From Chondrosia reniformis (lineage: Eukaryota; Porifera; Demospongiae; Chondrillida; Chondrillidae), in the NCBI GenBank assembly GCA_947172415.1, contig OX359198.1, positions 837,401 through 901,400 of the forward strand: a DNA stretch of 64,000 bases. The letters are read 5' to 3'. A program made the position numbers and the translations under genes. This document shows positions 12,725-26,087 of this stretch, piece after piece. The notes beneath the pieces are model-generated. The model worked only from the letters and a program-made list of their open reading frames with translations, was not told the origin of the DNA and ran no database searches. Positions within the stretch are counted from its first letter, which is position 1. The number at the start of each line of letters is the position of its first letter.

Positions 12725-15331
12725 TCATTTCTGTTCAACTGTTGCATAAGCTGGTGATTGATGCATTTTAACTTCTTCATATTTCTTATCTTGCTCGCCT
12801 ACTACTTCATAGATGTCTCTCTGTTGTCTCTTTAAGTCTCTTCTCTCATTCTGTTTCTTCTTGACACAGCAGTAGTAAGTGAGGATTGACCAAATGATAC
12901 TTGTAATGAGAACAGAGAAGACTGTAGACACTAACACTGAGAGTGATATGATGGCTTCTTGAGATAGAGTGGATCCTATATACATGTAGTTTAATTTGTA
13001 TCAAAATGATACCAATATATAAAGTATACCTGTTTCATAGAATGAAATTATAATGTTACTTACTTGAAATGACTATCTCTGGTGAAGACGATGGAATGAC
13101 TACACAAGTATATAAATGCAATGAGGAGTTAAGATTTAAATGGAGTATGATAAATGCCCTCACTATCAAGTAGCAAAAGTCAGAATCTAAGAGCCTAATT
13201 AGGACTGGTATATACGTAGGATCAGATAACATCTATATGCATATACGTATACTTACCAGCTACAGTGTAGAATGTCAGATATGTAATATTAGGTATCGGT
13301 CCTACTATACAAGTATATGTTCCAGCATGAGTTGAACTGAAGTGTGAGATGGACAATTTCCTCACTGCTGCTCCTCCTCCAGTGGTAACTACCTCTCCTG
13401 GAGTGGGAGTGACCACACTACCTGCACTGTACCAGTTCTTGGGTGTACCGCTCCTCTCACACTCCATCTGTACTGGTTGACCAATAGTAGGTGTCACCAT
13501 GACATGACATGACATCAGTTGTGTCACCAATCCTTCCTACTCTAACAGTCAGTGTTGGAAGAGAGGCTGAGGAGGAGGGAATGTGATCCTTAACTGTCTG
13601 TGTAGTTGGTGATGGTGTGAGAGTGTTTGTTAAGCCATTAACTTTAAAATGCTTGTATCCCATCACATCACTAGTATTACTCCAGCTGAGTTTACAGCCA
13701 TCACTGTAATGTTGTATGTTGTACCATTCACTAGTCCTGTCAAGTTGTAGTAGATGAGGTTACTGGTTGTGTTGGTTGTGTTGGAACCATACTGGATGAT
13801 ATAGTGTAGTTCTCCATTGGGGTCTCTTGGAGGTATCCAGTTCAGTTCAACACCATCTTGAAACACTCTTGTGAATGTGAGGTGTCTTGGTTTAGTTGGT
13901 ACTGTACTCAGATTATATAATTAACTGACAAGATTAACACAGGGAATCAGGTAATATATATACGTATTCTCTGTGCATTCTACCTACGTATATATATAAT
14001 AATAATAATACGTAAATACATGTACATACAAAACAATCTTGACTATATTTGTATTTACATACAGTACATACCACTTGACTGAGCTCTATAAGTAGCCTCA
14101 TTTGGTTTTGAACTGATATTTTGTCCACTAATAATCCAAACTTTTACCCTGTACAGTCCACCTGGTCTACTGGCAGAGAAACCTCTCTACGTATACCATA
14201 ACTAGATACTGGAACATGTCCAACCTCAATTGGTACTCCTAGATCTAGACGATCATATCTTGTGACATATTTACGTGGACCAGTTCCACCACTAATTCTG
14301 ATCTTAATAGATTCCTCTTTAGTAAAATCTTAGGTATTGGTAAGGTATCTGTAAAAGTATACATATATATACATAATAGTATTGGTATATTTTTCTAGTT
14401 AATTATTTACTTACTATTGGATAAGAATATGTTGATGAAATGCCTTTCTCTAAATATACTGTCAGCACAATAGTAGTCATCACTTATATTTGATGTTCTA
14501 ACAAAGAGTGTAGCTGTTGGACCATTTTCACTTTTATATACATCTTCACTTGGTGATGTTGATAGAGCATATCCAGGTCTAACCCATGTAACATTACCAC
14601 CATTGTATGATCTACACTGTATCTCTCCTATCTCTTGGTCTCCTGCTATTTCTGTGATGTTAGTAATGACAGCTTCATGATCAAGGATTCTGTTCTGACT
14701 AGTAACTATAAAACCTGATACTGTAGTATATATGGAGGGATGGGACTTGTCTTACATGTGTTATACTGTACTAGTGTTATGACAACTCACGATCACTTGG
14801 TGGTACAGCAATGAATGTAAATACAGCACTCTTATTGATACCATCAGCCAGTACAGTACAGGTATAGTTTCCTCCATCACGTGTAGAGATAAGAGGGATT
14901 TTCAAGATATGACTTTCACTATTACATGTTCCATGAGGGCAGGTCCATCTGTAGGTAGTTTGTACTCCATAAGGTATTCCAGTGACTCTACAGGCTAGAA
15001 TAACAGTTGTCCCCAGTTGTACAGTCTCACCAGAATCCAGTGTTGTGTTGTGAGTGTATCCATCAATATGTGATTCTACTTTATGTTCAGCAGTTCTAAC
15101 TATATAGGAACATTAACTATATAATATGTATATACAATGTTAGATTTGGGGAGAATTCATAGTTGAATTCTGTTGTTTATTCAAGTGTCTATAATCTATA
15201 TATATAGATATCAGATATGTCAGTCTATATATATAGTCAGTCAGTTTAATTTTTCTTCATATTTACTTACCATTTTTTGTACCAAATAGAAACAGAAATA
15301 AATAGAAAAATATCCACAAACTAGAATCCAT
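12725..15331 (-). pseudogene. R4: multi-Ig/Fn3 receptor, type-B tail, several frameshifts
   Basis: Layout: 15331-15271 signal peptide (MDSSLWIFFYLFLFLFGTKN); 15099-14791 Ig1 (LACRV, YRWTC, YTCTV); 14705-14415 Ig2 (IQCRS, VTWVRP, YYCADS); 14348-14072 Fn3-like module; 13901-13257 Fn3 plus Ig3 in one exon; 13099-13064 linker; 12975-12725 TM and tail (DIYEVV, AYATV). Compared with paralogue R9: 14348-14072 is 11 nt shorter (losses near 14325 and 14167), one base is lost near 13678 in the Fn3 part, and there is a 10-nt ATGAC-type insertion near 13505. Each shifts the frame, so no full-length product is expected unless these exons are skipped or the assembly is wrong. The signal, Ig1, Ig2, linker and TM/tail exons are open. 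Confidence 0.72.
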
Positions 15332-16794
15332 TCTCTTTATACATACCCGATCTTACTAAGCAAAACACTCCTATAGATTAATAAAAAGCCATATAAGATA
15401 ATTGAATTAAAACTGATTGGCTTAATTGACACTTACCAGTCTTTGTTATGACATTCTACTAAAAACACACTATATTACATAAACATGATAATACGTTAAC
15501 ATTTACAATATAGAACTCTCATTATAGGTTGAGCCTTCAATGTAGATACGTATAAATTACAGTATATATATATACACACATGGTATAGAAGTGTATGCAA
15601 TTTGTTGATTAGTGTTGCTCTATATTATAGTTCAACTGTTCTCACCTTCAATGTTGTCAACTATATATTATATTAGTTTGAGTAAGATTAGATTCTAAGC
15701 CAAAATGCTATTTATGTAGTTAGCTACTTTCTCAGAATGTAGATGAAATGATTGATTTATTAAATTACTGTATGTTTTTATGAAGGAGATTTTCTTATAA
15801 CTACCGTACTCTCTAAATAGGAAAGATGGACCCCTCACTTTTTAGGAGCTGTTGCCGTTCCTGTAATACACACACCCATTCATTGGTTGCTTGGATACCA
15901 TTCTCTTTTCCTTGTGTAGGTACATGGGCAAATGATAGGAACTTTACTGTTAATCATGAAACACTGAAAATTATATATATAATTACAGCTTTCTATGTAA
16001 TTTAGTTAATCACTGTTGTATATATATATTATTGTACACACATATCCCAAACTTACATTAGGTAAATATAGTTTTTTAACCCAATTCAGAGATTTGAACC
16101 TTATACGCTGGATATAGTCCTGAAGAAGAAACTTCCGATATATTATCGATAGTAATGAATTCTTCATAGGAAACACACTATATATATATATATATGTCTA
16201 TAAGAGCGTTTACACAAGCTATATATAAACCCAGGCTCCTAATGGCGTTGTAGTTACTTTGAAAATATATTGATGTCTCTGCCCCTCACCAACCCTATGG
16301 GCCCATCTATATATTAGTATTACATATGTAATTTGATATACAGTTTCCTACTTACTCACATTCATGATCACTTTCACATACATCCTGTCATATTTCCTGG
16401 CCCATGGGTAATGTATGTATTATGTATATATGTGGAATGGTTTTAAGTTTATATATACGTTGAAGCATATATATATTAGTGCTACAGATGAATACGTATA
16501 CTATGCTTTCTATCAAAAAATTAGTTAGTTGAGAATCATTAGAGATTCTATTATTAATTATACAGAGTGCTCCATGCATGTTCCAGACACATATGGATAT
16601 ACCAGGGCTAAGCATCAAGTTCCATGCAGCAATGTACGTATATTATATATATGTAGAGCCATAGCAATTATAAGTACAAACTTATAATCATTCTTTTACA
16701 ATTTAGTTAAATTAAATACTATAAATTAAGTATATAACGGTATACTGTATCAAATTTGCCTATAGTGTAAGATGTATACTGACAAGTAATTACA
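15332..16794. other. R4-R5 intergenic
   Basis: Contains the conserved 5' UTR-like exon of R4 (donor after 15646) and a copy of the 330-bp block at about 16060-16412, directly 3' of the R5 tail. Otherwise AT-rich. The whole stretch is matched at 34178-35655. Confidence 0.5.
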
Positions 16795-19318
16795 TCAAGG
16801 ACTTTTAAGCTCTCCAACTCTTTCATAAGCTGGGGATTGATGCATTTTAATTTCTTCACACTTCTTGCTTTGTTCATCTACTGCTTCATAGATGACTCTC
16901 TCCTGTATCTCTTGTCTCTCAGCATCTCTCTGCTTCCTCTTATAACAACATAAATAAGTGAGGATTGACCAAATGATGCTGGTAATGAGAACAGAGATTA
17001 CTGCAGTTGCTACTATTGAGATTGATAGGATGGCTCCCAGATCATAACTCATTGATCCAGTGCACGGGGCTAAGTACAAGTATAATATATAATATATAAT
17101 GATTGAAATATACATATTAAATGTAGAATTTGAACTAACATAATATACTCATGTTCATTTTTTCACAAAAATATATTATTTATGTAGAATTAAAACACAG
17201 ACATGACATAACTAACCTTTCAGCATGGTAAATGATGTTGATATACCTGTACATACGTATACGTATATAAACGATGATATTATGTTATAATTATTAGCAT
17301 TTATAGACACATAAATATTACATCATGCAGCACTCTATAGAGTAAGATTGGTATTGCACTGTGTCTCAAGGACAGATTGGAGAAGGTCTACCAAAGCCTA
17401 GCTCAATGTAGAGTAGGATCACCTGAATTTAAAGGGTATATACTTTGAATTCATGCCAGCGGATATACTGAGAGGGAGTACTATAAACATTAAGGCCAGA
17501 GGAAATTATATAGGATAAAGATTACATTCATACTAAATTATTATCTCTTATATATATGCTAATTAAAGGCCTTGGTGAAATGATCTTCAGAACTTGCAAG
17601 AAGATGGGAATCTAAACTACTATACGTATGTTCACAATACAGAGATCACTAGGGGTTGAGGTCAAATGAAAAAGGTCACTAGGGGTTGAGGTCAAATGAA
17701 AAAGGTCACTAGGGGTAGAGGTCAAATGAAAAAGGTCACTAGGGGTAGAGGTCAAATGAAAAAGGTCACTAGGGGTAGAGGTCAAATGAAAAAGGTCACT
17801 AGGGGTAGAGGTCAAATGAAAAAGGTCACTAGGGGTAGAGGTCAAATGAAAAAGGTGGAACATGTACAAGGTGCAGTGTCTGACACATGCAGGGATGCAT
17901 TACATACCCAATGCATCAGTTTCTGGAGAAGACTCTCAAGTTAGAAACATTTATTTAGAAGATTTACACCCAAACTGTGGTTTAAGATGCTCAAAGGACC
18001 AGAGTCAAAGATGTACCAAAGAGTAGTGTGACCAGTTAAAAGAATCTACATGTTATTATACAAATTTAATACTATACATGCAGTATATACTGTAACTTGC
18101 ATGTATTATATGTATATCTTACTCCAAGGAAATGGCACTGGATATAAGACCCTAGACATATATTATATATATGTAATTTGCATGACCTGCTATACTTTGA
18201 ATCATTAACACTATAAGGATCTATGGAGTTCCCAGAGAGAATTCCAGGGTCACTGATGAAGGGTGATATACTCTCAGAAACAGCTGTCTGTCCCAGTGGA
18301 ACAGAAGATTAAAGAAAAGATTCTTTTATCCTCATGCAAAGTTAGTCACTTTGTAGGGTCTATATCTTAACGATTATGGACCCTTAACTGAATGTTAGCA
18401 CTCTCGCTATATATAGGGGTTTAGCTCCCTATAAGCATGCATGCCTTTACTGTAGAATAGTATATATATATATATATACATAAATAAACAAACAATGGGC
18501 AATTTATATACGTATAATGTTGCATACATACTTTTGGACTCTGGTACCATTGTATAGCTCATGATCATCTCCTTCTGTATTGATATACCTGTATGAGTAC
18601 AATGTGTATATATATAGCACAATGTACAATTAAAGTAAAAATATTTATAACTTATAAACTTTGCGTAGTGTATATTTAAATGATCTGATAATGGATCGAG
18701 GGCAATTGTCTACCATATGCAGTGATAATTACTATTAATAGGATATACTGTATGAACACGTTTTTACAGGAAGTGATTCTTTAATCATGATCTGTTATAT
18801 GTTTAATATAATACATGTTTTAGTTACTTACCTACAGTATAATTGACTATTGAAGCAGTGTCAGCAACATTAGTTCGTACTGTCACTCCACATGTGTACA
18901 TTCCAGTATTTAAGGATTGAAAAGAAGTTATAGTCAAATTGTAATATCCACTAGTATCTCCCATGATATATAAGTTCTGTGAAGAGCCTGTAGTTAGGTT
19001 TTTCGTACCACTAGTCCATCTCTTCCATGCCCTTGTTCTTGAACAAGCCAATGTTACATTCTCTCCATGAGTGGCTGTGATTGTTATATCAGTTGAATTG
19101 CCTGGATATCCTACCAGTACACTAGTTGTACCATTTACACTAGTCACTGTAACATATCAAAAGAGTATAACAAATATAGAGTATGTGTCAGAGTAGTCTT
19201 GCAGTTGGTGTGTCCATGATGTACATATCTGAAGTAATGAATATATACCTGACAGTGATTCCAGTGTTATAATTGAGACCAGGTAGCTGTATATTGCAGA
19301 TTTCATGTAGTACTGCAT
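16795..19318 (-). CDS. R5: Ig-domain receptor, type-B tail
   Basis: Predicted 248-aa receptor. Exons: 19318-19249 signal peptide (MQYYMKSAIYSYLVSIITL); 19146-18832 Ig, with a shortened C-terminal linker (TVRTNVADTASIV) as in R10; 18588-18532 stalk (ISIQKEMIMSYTM); 17246-17217 microexon; 17069-16795 TM and tail. The sum, 747 nt, is in frame. The tail has VIYEAV and AYERV. Compared with R2 the juxtamembrane region has three extra residues (QEIQERV). Its upstream region is replaced by a mobile element (19437-19880), so the 5' UTR-like exon seen upstream of R2 and R10 is missing. Confidence 0.8.
17643..17853. repeat. Intronic 30-bp minisatellite in R5
   Basis: About seven tandem copies of a 30-bp unit containing GTCACTAGGGGTAGAGGTCA. 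The first units have GGGGTTGAGG where later ones have GGGGTAGAGG. A single diverged unit sits at the same place in R2 (about 5045-5070). The repeat is open in several frames on both strands, but nothing indicates translation. Confidence 0.9.
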
Positions 19319-20367
19319 GACTCCGGACTATATTTATATACAGTATTTGCATATAGACCTTTCATTTATTGAATAATGTATATTCAAGCTTTATCAAAAG
19401 AGTATATATACGTATATGTGTGCATGTGTGCGTATTACCGTAAATCTTCTAAAAATTCGTGAACTTTTGAGACTTTTCAATTCTTACTTTTCGAAGTTTA
19501 GGAGGAAATATGCGCCTCTTCGTTCGCGTCTTGCGAAAAATAGAGACTTCTTGCGAAATTAGAGGCGTTCTGACGCCATTTTTAGGGATGTACAAAATGG
19601 CTGCCTCTGGCTCGTTCTTTGTCACGATATCATGCGTTATTCGTGGGTATCATGTCTACAAAGAGGTTTGGAGCCCCAATATTGGAGAGAAATTCGTGTG
19701 CTTCGACGAGGAAGACAAAGTTCATGACAGCAGTGCCCAATTTCAACGTGCGTTGCCGAAATTAGAGGGCGTTTCCGAACTTTAGAGTTCGCGAAGAGTT
19801 CGAATTTTTAGAGCGTTTCGGTGCAAGATCGCGAAATGTTTGCGAAAATTAGAGTTTCGAATTTTTAGTAAATTAGTAAATGTATAATGTATTATCTAGT
19901 GGGCTAATTTTCACTACTACATAATAATAATAACAGTTCATTTAAGTGACACGTGCATACAAAAGAAACTAGCACTAGGACAGACTGGGCCCATGAGTCA
20001 CTAATAAAGTTTTGATTACAGTTAATTGTTTATGTATGTGGGTAGATAAATCTGGTGATTATATCTGGTCTTTGCTCCTATATGGTGCAACACATGTATG
20101 TTCCAACTGGTTTTCATTGGCCATATATATATATATGAAACATACACATATATACGTACTTATAATATATAATGCATATATCTACGTGTGCATGATATAT
20201 AGATAGAGATAGAGATATAGATAAAGATATATAGATACATAATATAGCATGTGTATTTCTTTTAGAGAACATATATATATATACATAATACACGTTGCTA
20301 TAATTTTAATTGTTGCATGATATTAACTGTATTTGTTTATAATGTATAGAATACATTTCATCTTCTC
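19319..20367. other. R5-R6 intergenic
   Basis: Dominated by the insertion at 19437-19880. The right part (19880-20367) is the R6 3' flank with AT-rich microrepeats and the conserved TTCTTTTAGAGAAC motif near 20255. Confidence 0.5.
19437..19880 (+). mobile_element. DNA element carrying a HIRAN-like N-terminal fragment
   Basis: A CpG-containing insert, very different from its AT-rich flanks. It has repeated AAATTAGAG/CTAAAAATTCG subrepeats, and its two ends share TAAAAATTCG in inverted orientation, a possible degenerate terminal inverted repeat. A plus-strand frame from 19591 reads MAASGSFFVTISC then IRGYHVYKEVWSPNIGEKF and HDSSA. This fits the start of HIRAN-like domains (Y..VW.P..GE..C...E...HD..A), but the frame is cut short after about 65 residues. 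The matching interval between 39110 and 39590 lacks it. Confidence 0.5.
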
Positions 20368-23122
20368 TTAAGTTTTGTTCACTGCCAAGTACAGAATATC
20401 AGCAGACTGAGGAGGAACTTCAGGTGGAGCTTCACTGTCACTGACTTCATCAGTTGAGGGCTCATAGTTAATCTCATCTGCTGGTATTTCACTTGTAATT
20501 TGTTCGGATGTCTTCTTCACCTTATTTGGTTTAGTATACAAATGTTCACGATTCTCAGTTGTAATTGTGTCTAGTATATACAAAATGAATTAGACTAGAT
20601 TGTTAAATCTATAGAGAGCGATTAATTCAATGCTATATATGTGTATTATATATATACATACAGTTTATTATAATAGAAATTTACATGAATATATATACGT
20701 ATATTTACTAGGTATTATACATATAATACCTATATGTTGCCTTGATGATTCACTCTTGACCGTGATAGGCGTATCATACAAGATTTCAGGAGTATCAAGT
20801 ATGACTACATAAAGTACGTATGTCATATGTGTAGAGATTGCCAATGAGCACTTAATTTCAGATTAACATAATTATATACCTGATTCAGAAGTTAATCCTG
20901 GTTGCATTGTTTCCATATTTGGTTTAGAATACAATTTTTCCAGATCATTTATTTGTGAATATGGAGACTCTTCAACTGACTTCATATTCTCCACTAAATG
21001 TATAATACATGTTTATACAAAGTTGAGTTGTGTATGTGAATATGTATATATATATATGTATTTATTTAGACCCAGTGCGGTGTATTGATTGCATGGCCAA
21101 TATTTAACTAATGTATACATATATCATTAATTGATGCATGTTTAATTTACTTGTATGATGACTTTCTTCTGGTCTATTGTGAATGTTCTTTATAAAATCA
21201 TAATCATTTATTTCTTTGTCCTCAAAGGTAGTAGCATACAGATTATTTCTCAAAACTTCATGATTAGCATCCTGATTTTGATCATTATTAGACAATCCTG
21301 TAAATGCAACTTGTGTGGAGTTTGAGGACATCCTTTGATTTCTGCATAAAAATGATAACATTTGTACATTCAGTGCATGTGTTGTTTAAATATAGCATAC
21401 GTATATGCATGAATACAATGAAAGAATTACCTCTTATTGTTTCTACATGCAACTGTTACAATACTACAAATTATTGAAATTATAAGGCAAAGAAATACGG
21501 CTCCAATAATCACTGCTACTATCATAGTCCATGACCATTTGTCACCAATTTGACCATTGCTTGTAGGCATCAAGGTGATATCTTAAACAGAATAATTATA
21601 TAATATGAATAACATACACTTTGAGAGAAAGAATTGTGAACACTGTAGAAATATATATACAGGTGAATAACTTCTACATAAGTTATTAAGTCTAGACCTC
21701 TATATATTATATATACGTATAATGCAGAGATTGAACCTGTAGAGATGTATGTATATTTATAGTGCATACACACTGTAAAACAATTAAAGTGAAATGATCT
21801 TCTATATTTGTGTTTTTTATGGCAATATATACGTATTTTATACGTACATTGCCACTTTTGCCACAATTAACTTATAAAATTTATAATAGAGATGTTCTCA
21901 CTTGATTTTTAACAGTGATAGTTCTTTGCAAAAGTTACAGTTTAATATCCATGCAATGTATTTTTTTTTCCTACATAAAACAATTATATAATACATACCT
22001 ACCTACTGTATAATTGCATATTGAAGCATTTTCTGAAATTAGCATTCTACAAGTCCTTGTTTCATTTTCTGTCTTTCTTAGTGTCACTCCACATGTGTAC
22101 ATTCCAGCATTTGATGATTGAAAAGAATTTATAGTCAAATTGTAATATCCTTTACCTCCCCTTATACGCATGTTGTGTGAACAGTTTTTATTTAGTTCAT
22201 TCATATCACTAGTCCATCTCTTCCATGCCCTTATTCTTGAACATATCAACTTTACATTCTCCCCAATAGTGGCTGTTATTGTTATATCAGTTTTACTACC
22301 TGGGTGTCCTACTAATATTGATCTATAGCTATTTGTACCATTGCCACCAGTCGTACAAGTATCATTGCCACCATGGCCAGTCGTACAAGTATCATTGCCA
22401 CCAGTCGTACAAGTATCATTGCCACCAGTCGTACAAGTATCATTGCCACCAGTCGTACAAGTATCATTGCCACCAGTCGTACAAGTATCATTGCCACCAG
22501 TCGTACAAGTATCATTGCCACCAGTCGTACAAGTATCATTGCCACCAGTCGTACAAGTATCATTGCCACCAGTCGTACAAGTATCATTGCCACCAGTCGT
22601 ACAAGTATCATTGCCACCAGTCGTACAAGTATCATTGCCACCAGTCGTACAAGTATCATTGCCACCAGTCGTACAAGTATCATTGCCACCAGTTGTACAT
22701 GAAACATTATCACCCGTTGTACATATAACATTGCCGCCAGTTACTGTATTAAAAGAGGATAGATCATTGTAGTGCAGGAACTGGACAGATATGAATATAT
22801 ATATACAGTACATAGACATAGTACTGATGTCACTGACCAAACTGAATTTTCTGTACAGTGCTACATAGGGCAAAGACCCTAGCGTGCTATGCACATTGTG
22901 CACTTTAATAATATATATATTATGCATATACATGTATGTCCACTCATTTCAGAAGTTATGTATACATGTACGTATATATACGTATATCAAACATACATTA
23001 TATGTGTTATGTATCCTTTGACCTATATACTTACCTGACAGAGATTTCAGTACTAGTGTTATAGTTACAATCATCCAGCTGTATATTGCGGATTTTATGT
23101 AGTACTGCTTGTCAATGATCAT
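20368..23122 (-). CDS. R6: Ig-domain receptor with NDTCTTGG repeats, type-A' tail
   Basis: Predicted 520-aa receptor. Exons: 23122-23035 signal peptide (MIIDKQYYIKSAIYSWMIVT); 22743-22003 repeat region plus Ig domain (KLICSR, AWKRW, MYTCGV); 21581-21431 TM (core TMIVAVIIGAVFLCLIISII); tail 21341-21151, 20993-20880, 20804-20730, 20570-20368. The sum, 1563 nt, is in frame. The N-terminal part of the Ig exon encodes about 14 NDTCTT units, each with an N-glycosylation sequon and one Cys. Tail motifs: LYATTF, SPYSQI (fits ITIM), LYSKP, LYDTP (matches pYDxP, preferred by Crk-type SH2 domains), LYTKP, INYEP and ILYLAV. There is no separate stalk exon. Confidence 0.82.
22336..22716 (-). repeat. Coding 24-bp minisatellite (NDTCTTGG) in R6
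   Basis: Thirteen uninterrupted 24-bp units encoding NDTCTTGG, plus a further unit beyond a GHGG interruption and two diverged units at the N-terminal edge (NVICTTGD, NVSCTTGG). R11 and R13 have only one or two diverged units at the same place (DNGTCTTGGND; DNDACTTSDND), so the expansion is specific to R6. Nearly identical units imply recent expansion or homogenisation. Confidence 0.95.
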
Positions 23123-23826
23123 AATTCTTTAATTCAATCACTTTTGTGTATGCATATACAAAAATCACAATATTGTCACCAAAACTGAAATACAGAGCTT
23201 TACTTTCGTAGTATATATACATATATATATCAATTCAATGGTTACATACACAGCAACATTTATATCAACGAATTTGAGAATATGATTCCCACATTCACGT
23301 GCAGTATATATTTGTATATGTATAATGTTAATTGTTCTGCATACGTACACTTACACACATGAATGTCACCAGAGATCTAGAGAATTGTATGGTAGGAACT
23401 ATAGTCTAATCCAGCTCCTTTAATTAAATATATATATTGATACAGTGATGGTCTAAGGTTACCGTCCAAGAATATAATATTATAATAACTTACGATTGAG
23501 AAAACAGCTCGTAGTTAATTTGTCTAATCTAAACACAAAGCAATTTAGAGGTGTAATACACTGGACATGAACTTCTCAGTAACAAGTCTTCAATAAAGTA
23601 TATATAGGAAATTCCGAATTTGGCATTATATATAATTCATATAACTTAATTACTATATATGGCCAAAGATGTATATATATATCCTTATATGCATGCATGG
23701 CGACATGTTCTTAATATATATATACTCCATACACAATTGCTTAATATATATTAATCACTCTTACAATAAAGCTAACAAGAGTGAATGCTATATCTCTCAT
23801 TTAATAACAGTATATGAAACATGATA
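23123..23826. other. R6 upstream region
   Basis: 23160-23330 is a decayed relative of the upstream blocks of R11 and R13; it keeps AATATTGTCACC. The remainder is AT-rich and aligns by eye with the 3' flanks of R12 and R14 (GGAAATTCCGAATTTGGCAT near 23607). Confidence 0.45.
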
Positions 23827-24270
23827 TTAGGTTAACATCTCTCCAACTGCTGCATATGCTGGAGATTGATGCATTTTAATTTCTTCAAAATTCCGAATTT
23901 GTTCATCTACTGCTTCATAAGTGTTACTTTGTTGTCTCTCAGCATCTCTCTGCTTCTTCTTAAAACAACAGTAGTAAATGATGATTGACCATATGCTTGT
24001 AACGAGAACAGAGAAAACTGCAGTTGCCACTATTGAGATCGATAAGATGGTTTCATGACTTATTGATCCATTGGCTAAATAAACACATGGATAATATAGT
24101 AAGTACACATTTAAATTTTAACAAATAATATTATGATATATATACACATAATAAAAGGAATGCTATAAGAAAATATTGATACCATTGACATATTGGTATG
24201 TGCATAATTATTCACTTGTTGACATGGAGTCTGATGTTGATCGATGTACCTACAAAGTTCATACATGTTA
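23827..24270 (-). CDS. R7: orphan type-B TM/tail without ectodomain
   Basis: The exon at 24074-23827 is open and encodes NGSISHETILS, a TM segment (VATAVFSVLVTSIWSIIIYY), a basic stretch and a tail with TYEAV and AYAAV. A microexon-like segment near 24265-24232 resembles the 30-nt exons of R12 and R14 but is 4 nt longer and does not keep the phase. No signal peptide or Ig exon lies between here and R8's tail. A 5' UTR-like exon (donor after 24787) and a decayed signal-peptide exon (about 24660-24735) show that a complete gene once existed. It could also act as an alternative 3' tail for R8 upstream. Confidence 0.55.
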
Positions 24271-26087
24271 TAAACACAAATTAAAATGGAATTCAAAATT
24301 TTCATAACTATATATATAGTTGTACATGTATAAGTGAAATTGCAAATAACTTTGAAATGTATTATTATGGATGAAAGTTACATATATGTGCTAAAATTTT
24401 CCATGTTTTCTCAGTCTGTCATACTTGTTCTTTTCTTAAAAAGACGATCATGCCATATTTTACAGTTGAAGGTATATATACAGCTATATACAAAGGAATC
24501 ATCGATCAACTTTCATATAATACTTGCACAATGTTGCAATTTTGAAAGAGTTGCATTTATTATTTGCTTTTTATAACCTATGTGAGTATATGCCTAACTT
24601 ATACACATTTATTCTACCCAAATTTAGAGTATATAAACATTCCTCCATATATAATTCTTAATTCATGTAAATTAAGTTATAGCTCCAAATATCAACTTGA
24701 AACCTTTATGGAAAATATTTCCTATCCGAATCACCTTCTTTTCTGTAAATCAACTATAATGGTTACAACTTTTCAATTGTTCTCACCTTCAAGATTCTAC
24801 TTTATTATGAGTGAGTAAATTTCCCATTCAGTGCTATATATATATAGTCAGTTATTGTTTACATCATCTGACATCTAAGGACTTGTAATAATGTATTTGT
24901 TCCATGTTAACATAAAATTGTTTAAAGGGTTGCTCAATTCTGAACAATAGATAAATTCTTTGATGGTATAATAGAATTTATATACGTATACACACCTACA
25001 TAAGTAATACACTATTCATTTAGTGTATATATACTTGCATCCAAATTCAATTGCAAATTGACTGTAGTCTTCAGTTCTGTCTGAATAAAGTTGAAATCTC
25101 AATGGAGGTTTCCCAGTTTGTATATATATACACATACTCATTCCCAAAAAGACTCGTTTATTCATATATACACATTTTTATTATATTAGCATTGTCTACA
25201 CACTCTATATACACAATAAGTCTGTCAAACTGTATTATATTATACACAATTTCTATGCACATGTATTCAATTTTCAATTTCAATAGCTAATTATTTCTAA
25301 TCACATTTCCATTTAGTAATCTACTAATTTTACTAATAACACTGTGTTGATAGCTTTTTGTTATTCCATAACAAAAACCTATATGGAGCTATAAGCAATT
25401 TTGTCAGGAAGAAGAAAACACTTAGTCCAGTACTATAGGCTATAAGCAGACACTTTTGTATAAGAACAGTTCAACTAAATTCTCATTAGTACATGTAGGC
25501 CATGCAGTAAGATTACATTACAAAGGAGAATATTATGGAGATACGTAATGAGTTTATTATTTACATATTATTGATTATAGGAAATCTAAATTGCAAATGA
25601 ATTATATAATAATTGTTGTAGATATTGGATGTTTCGACATCATTTATAGATAATAATATAAAAGAAAGATCACTGTATGTATGTTTAGTTGACAAGCGTA
25701 TATACAGAGAATTTATCGAGTTAGACAAAACTCTCCCAATTTTGTCATCAGTTCATAATCAAAATATCATGAGTCACCTACAATTGAGTGAACGTTTGCA
25801 TAATAGTATATATATGCATATGTATATAGACAAAGTGCTTACAAATCAAGTAAATGAGATTATAATAATATGTATAGAAAAATGTTTGAAACGCCAAAAA
25901 TGCATATATACTATACATAGTTCTCATCAATGAGAATGGTTCATCTTTTAGTCTTTTGAGCGTCTAGAGATGCAGTTGGTTCTCTTAGAGAACATACATA
26001 TACAGTTGTTGTAATTTTAATTGTTGCATGATATTAATTATAGTTATTTATATTATAATTATAATATATTGTACATTTAATCTTCTC
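24271..26087. other. R7-R8 intergenic, with R7 5' relics
   Basis: Holds the 5' UTR-like exon (24787) and a sequence homologous to the R15 signal-peptide exon but with its start codon lost and a stop in frame. 25050-25460 is conserved near R12, R14 and R15 (for example CTTTTTGTTATTCCATAACA around 25350). 25830-26087 is the conserved R8 3' flank with the palindrome GTTCTCTTAGAGAAC. Confidence 0.45.

Noticed and set aside
22279..22772. Long plus-strand and alternate-frame ORFs across the R6 repeat
   Set aside because: They are translations of a 24-bp repeat open in all frames; only the minus-strand NDTCTTGG frame is spliced to an Ig domain.
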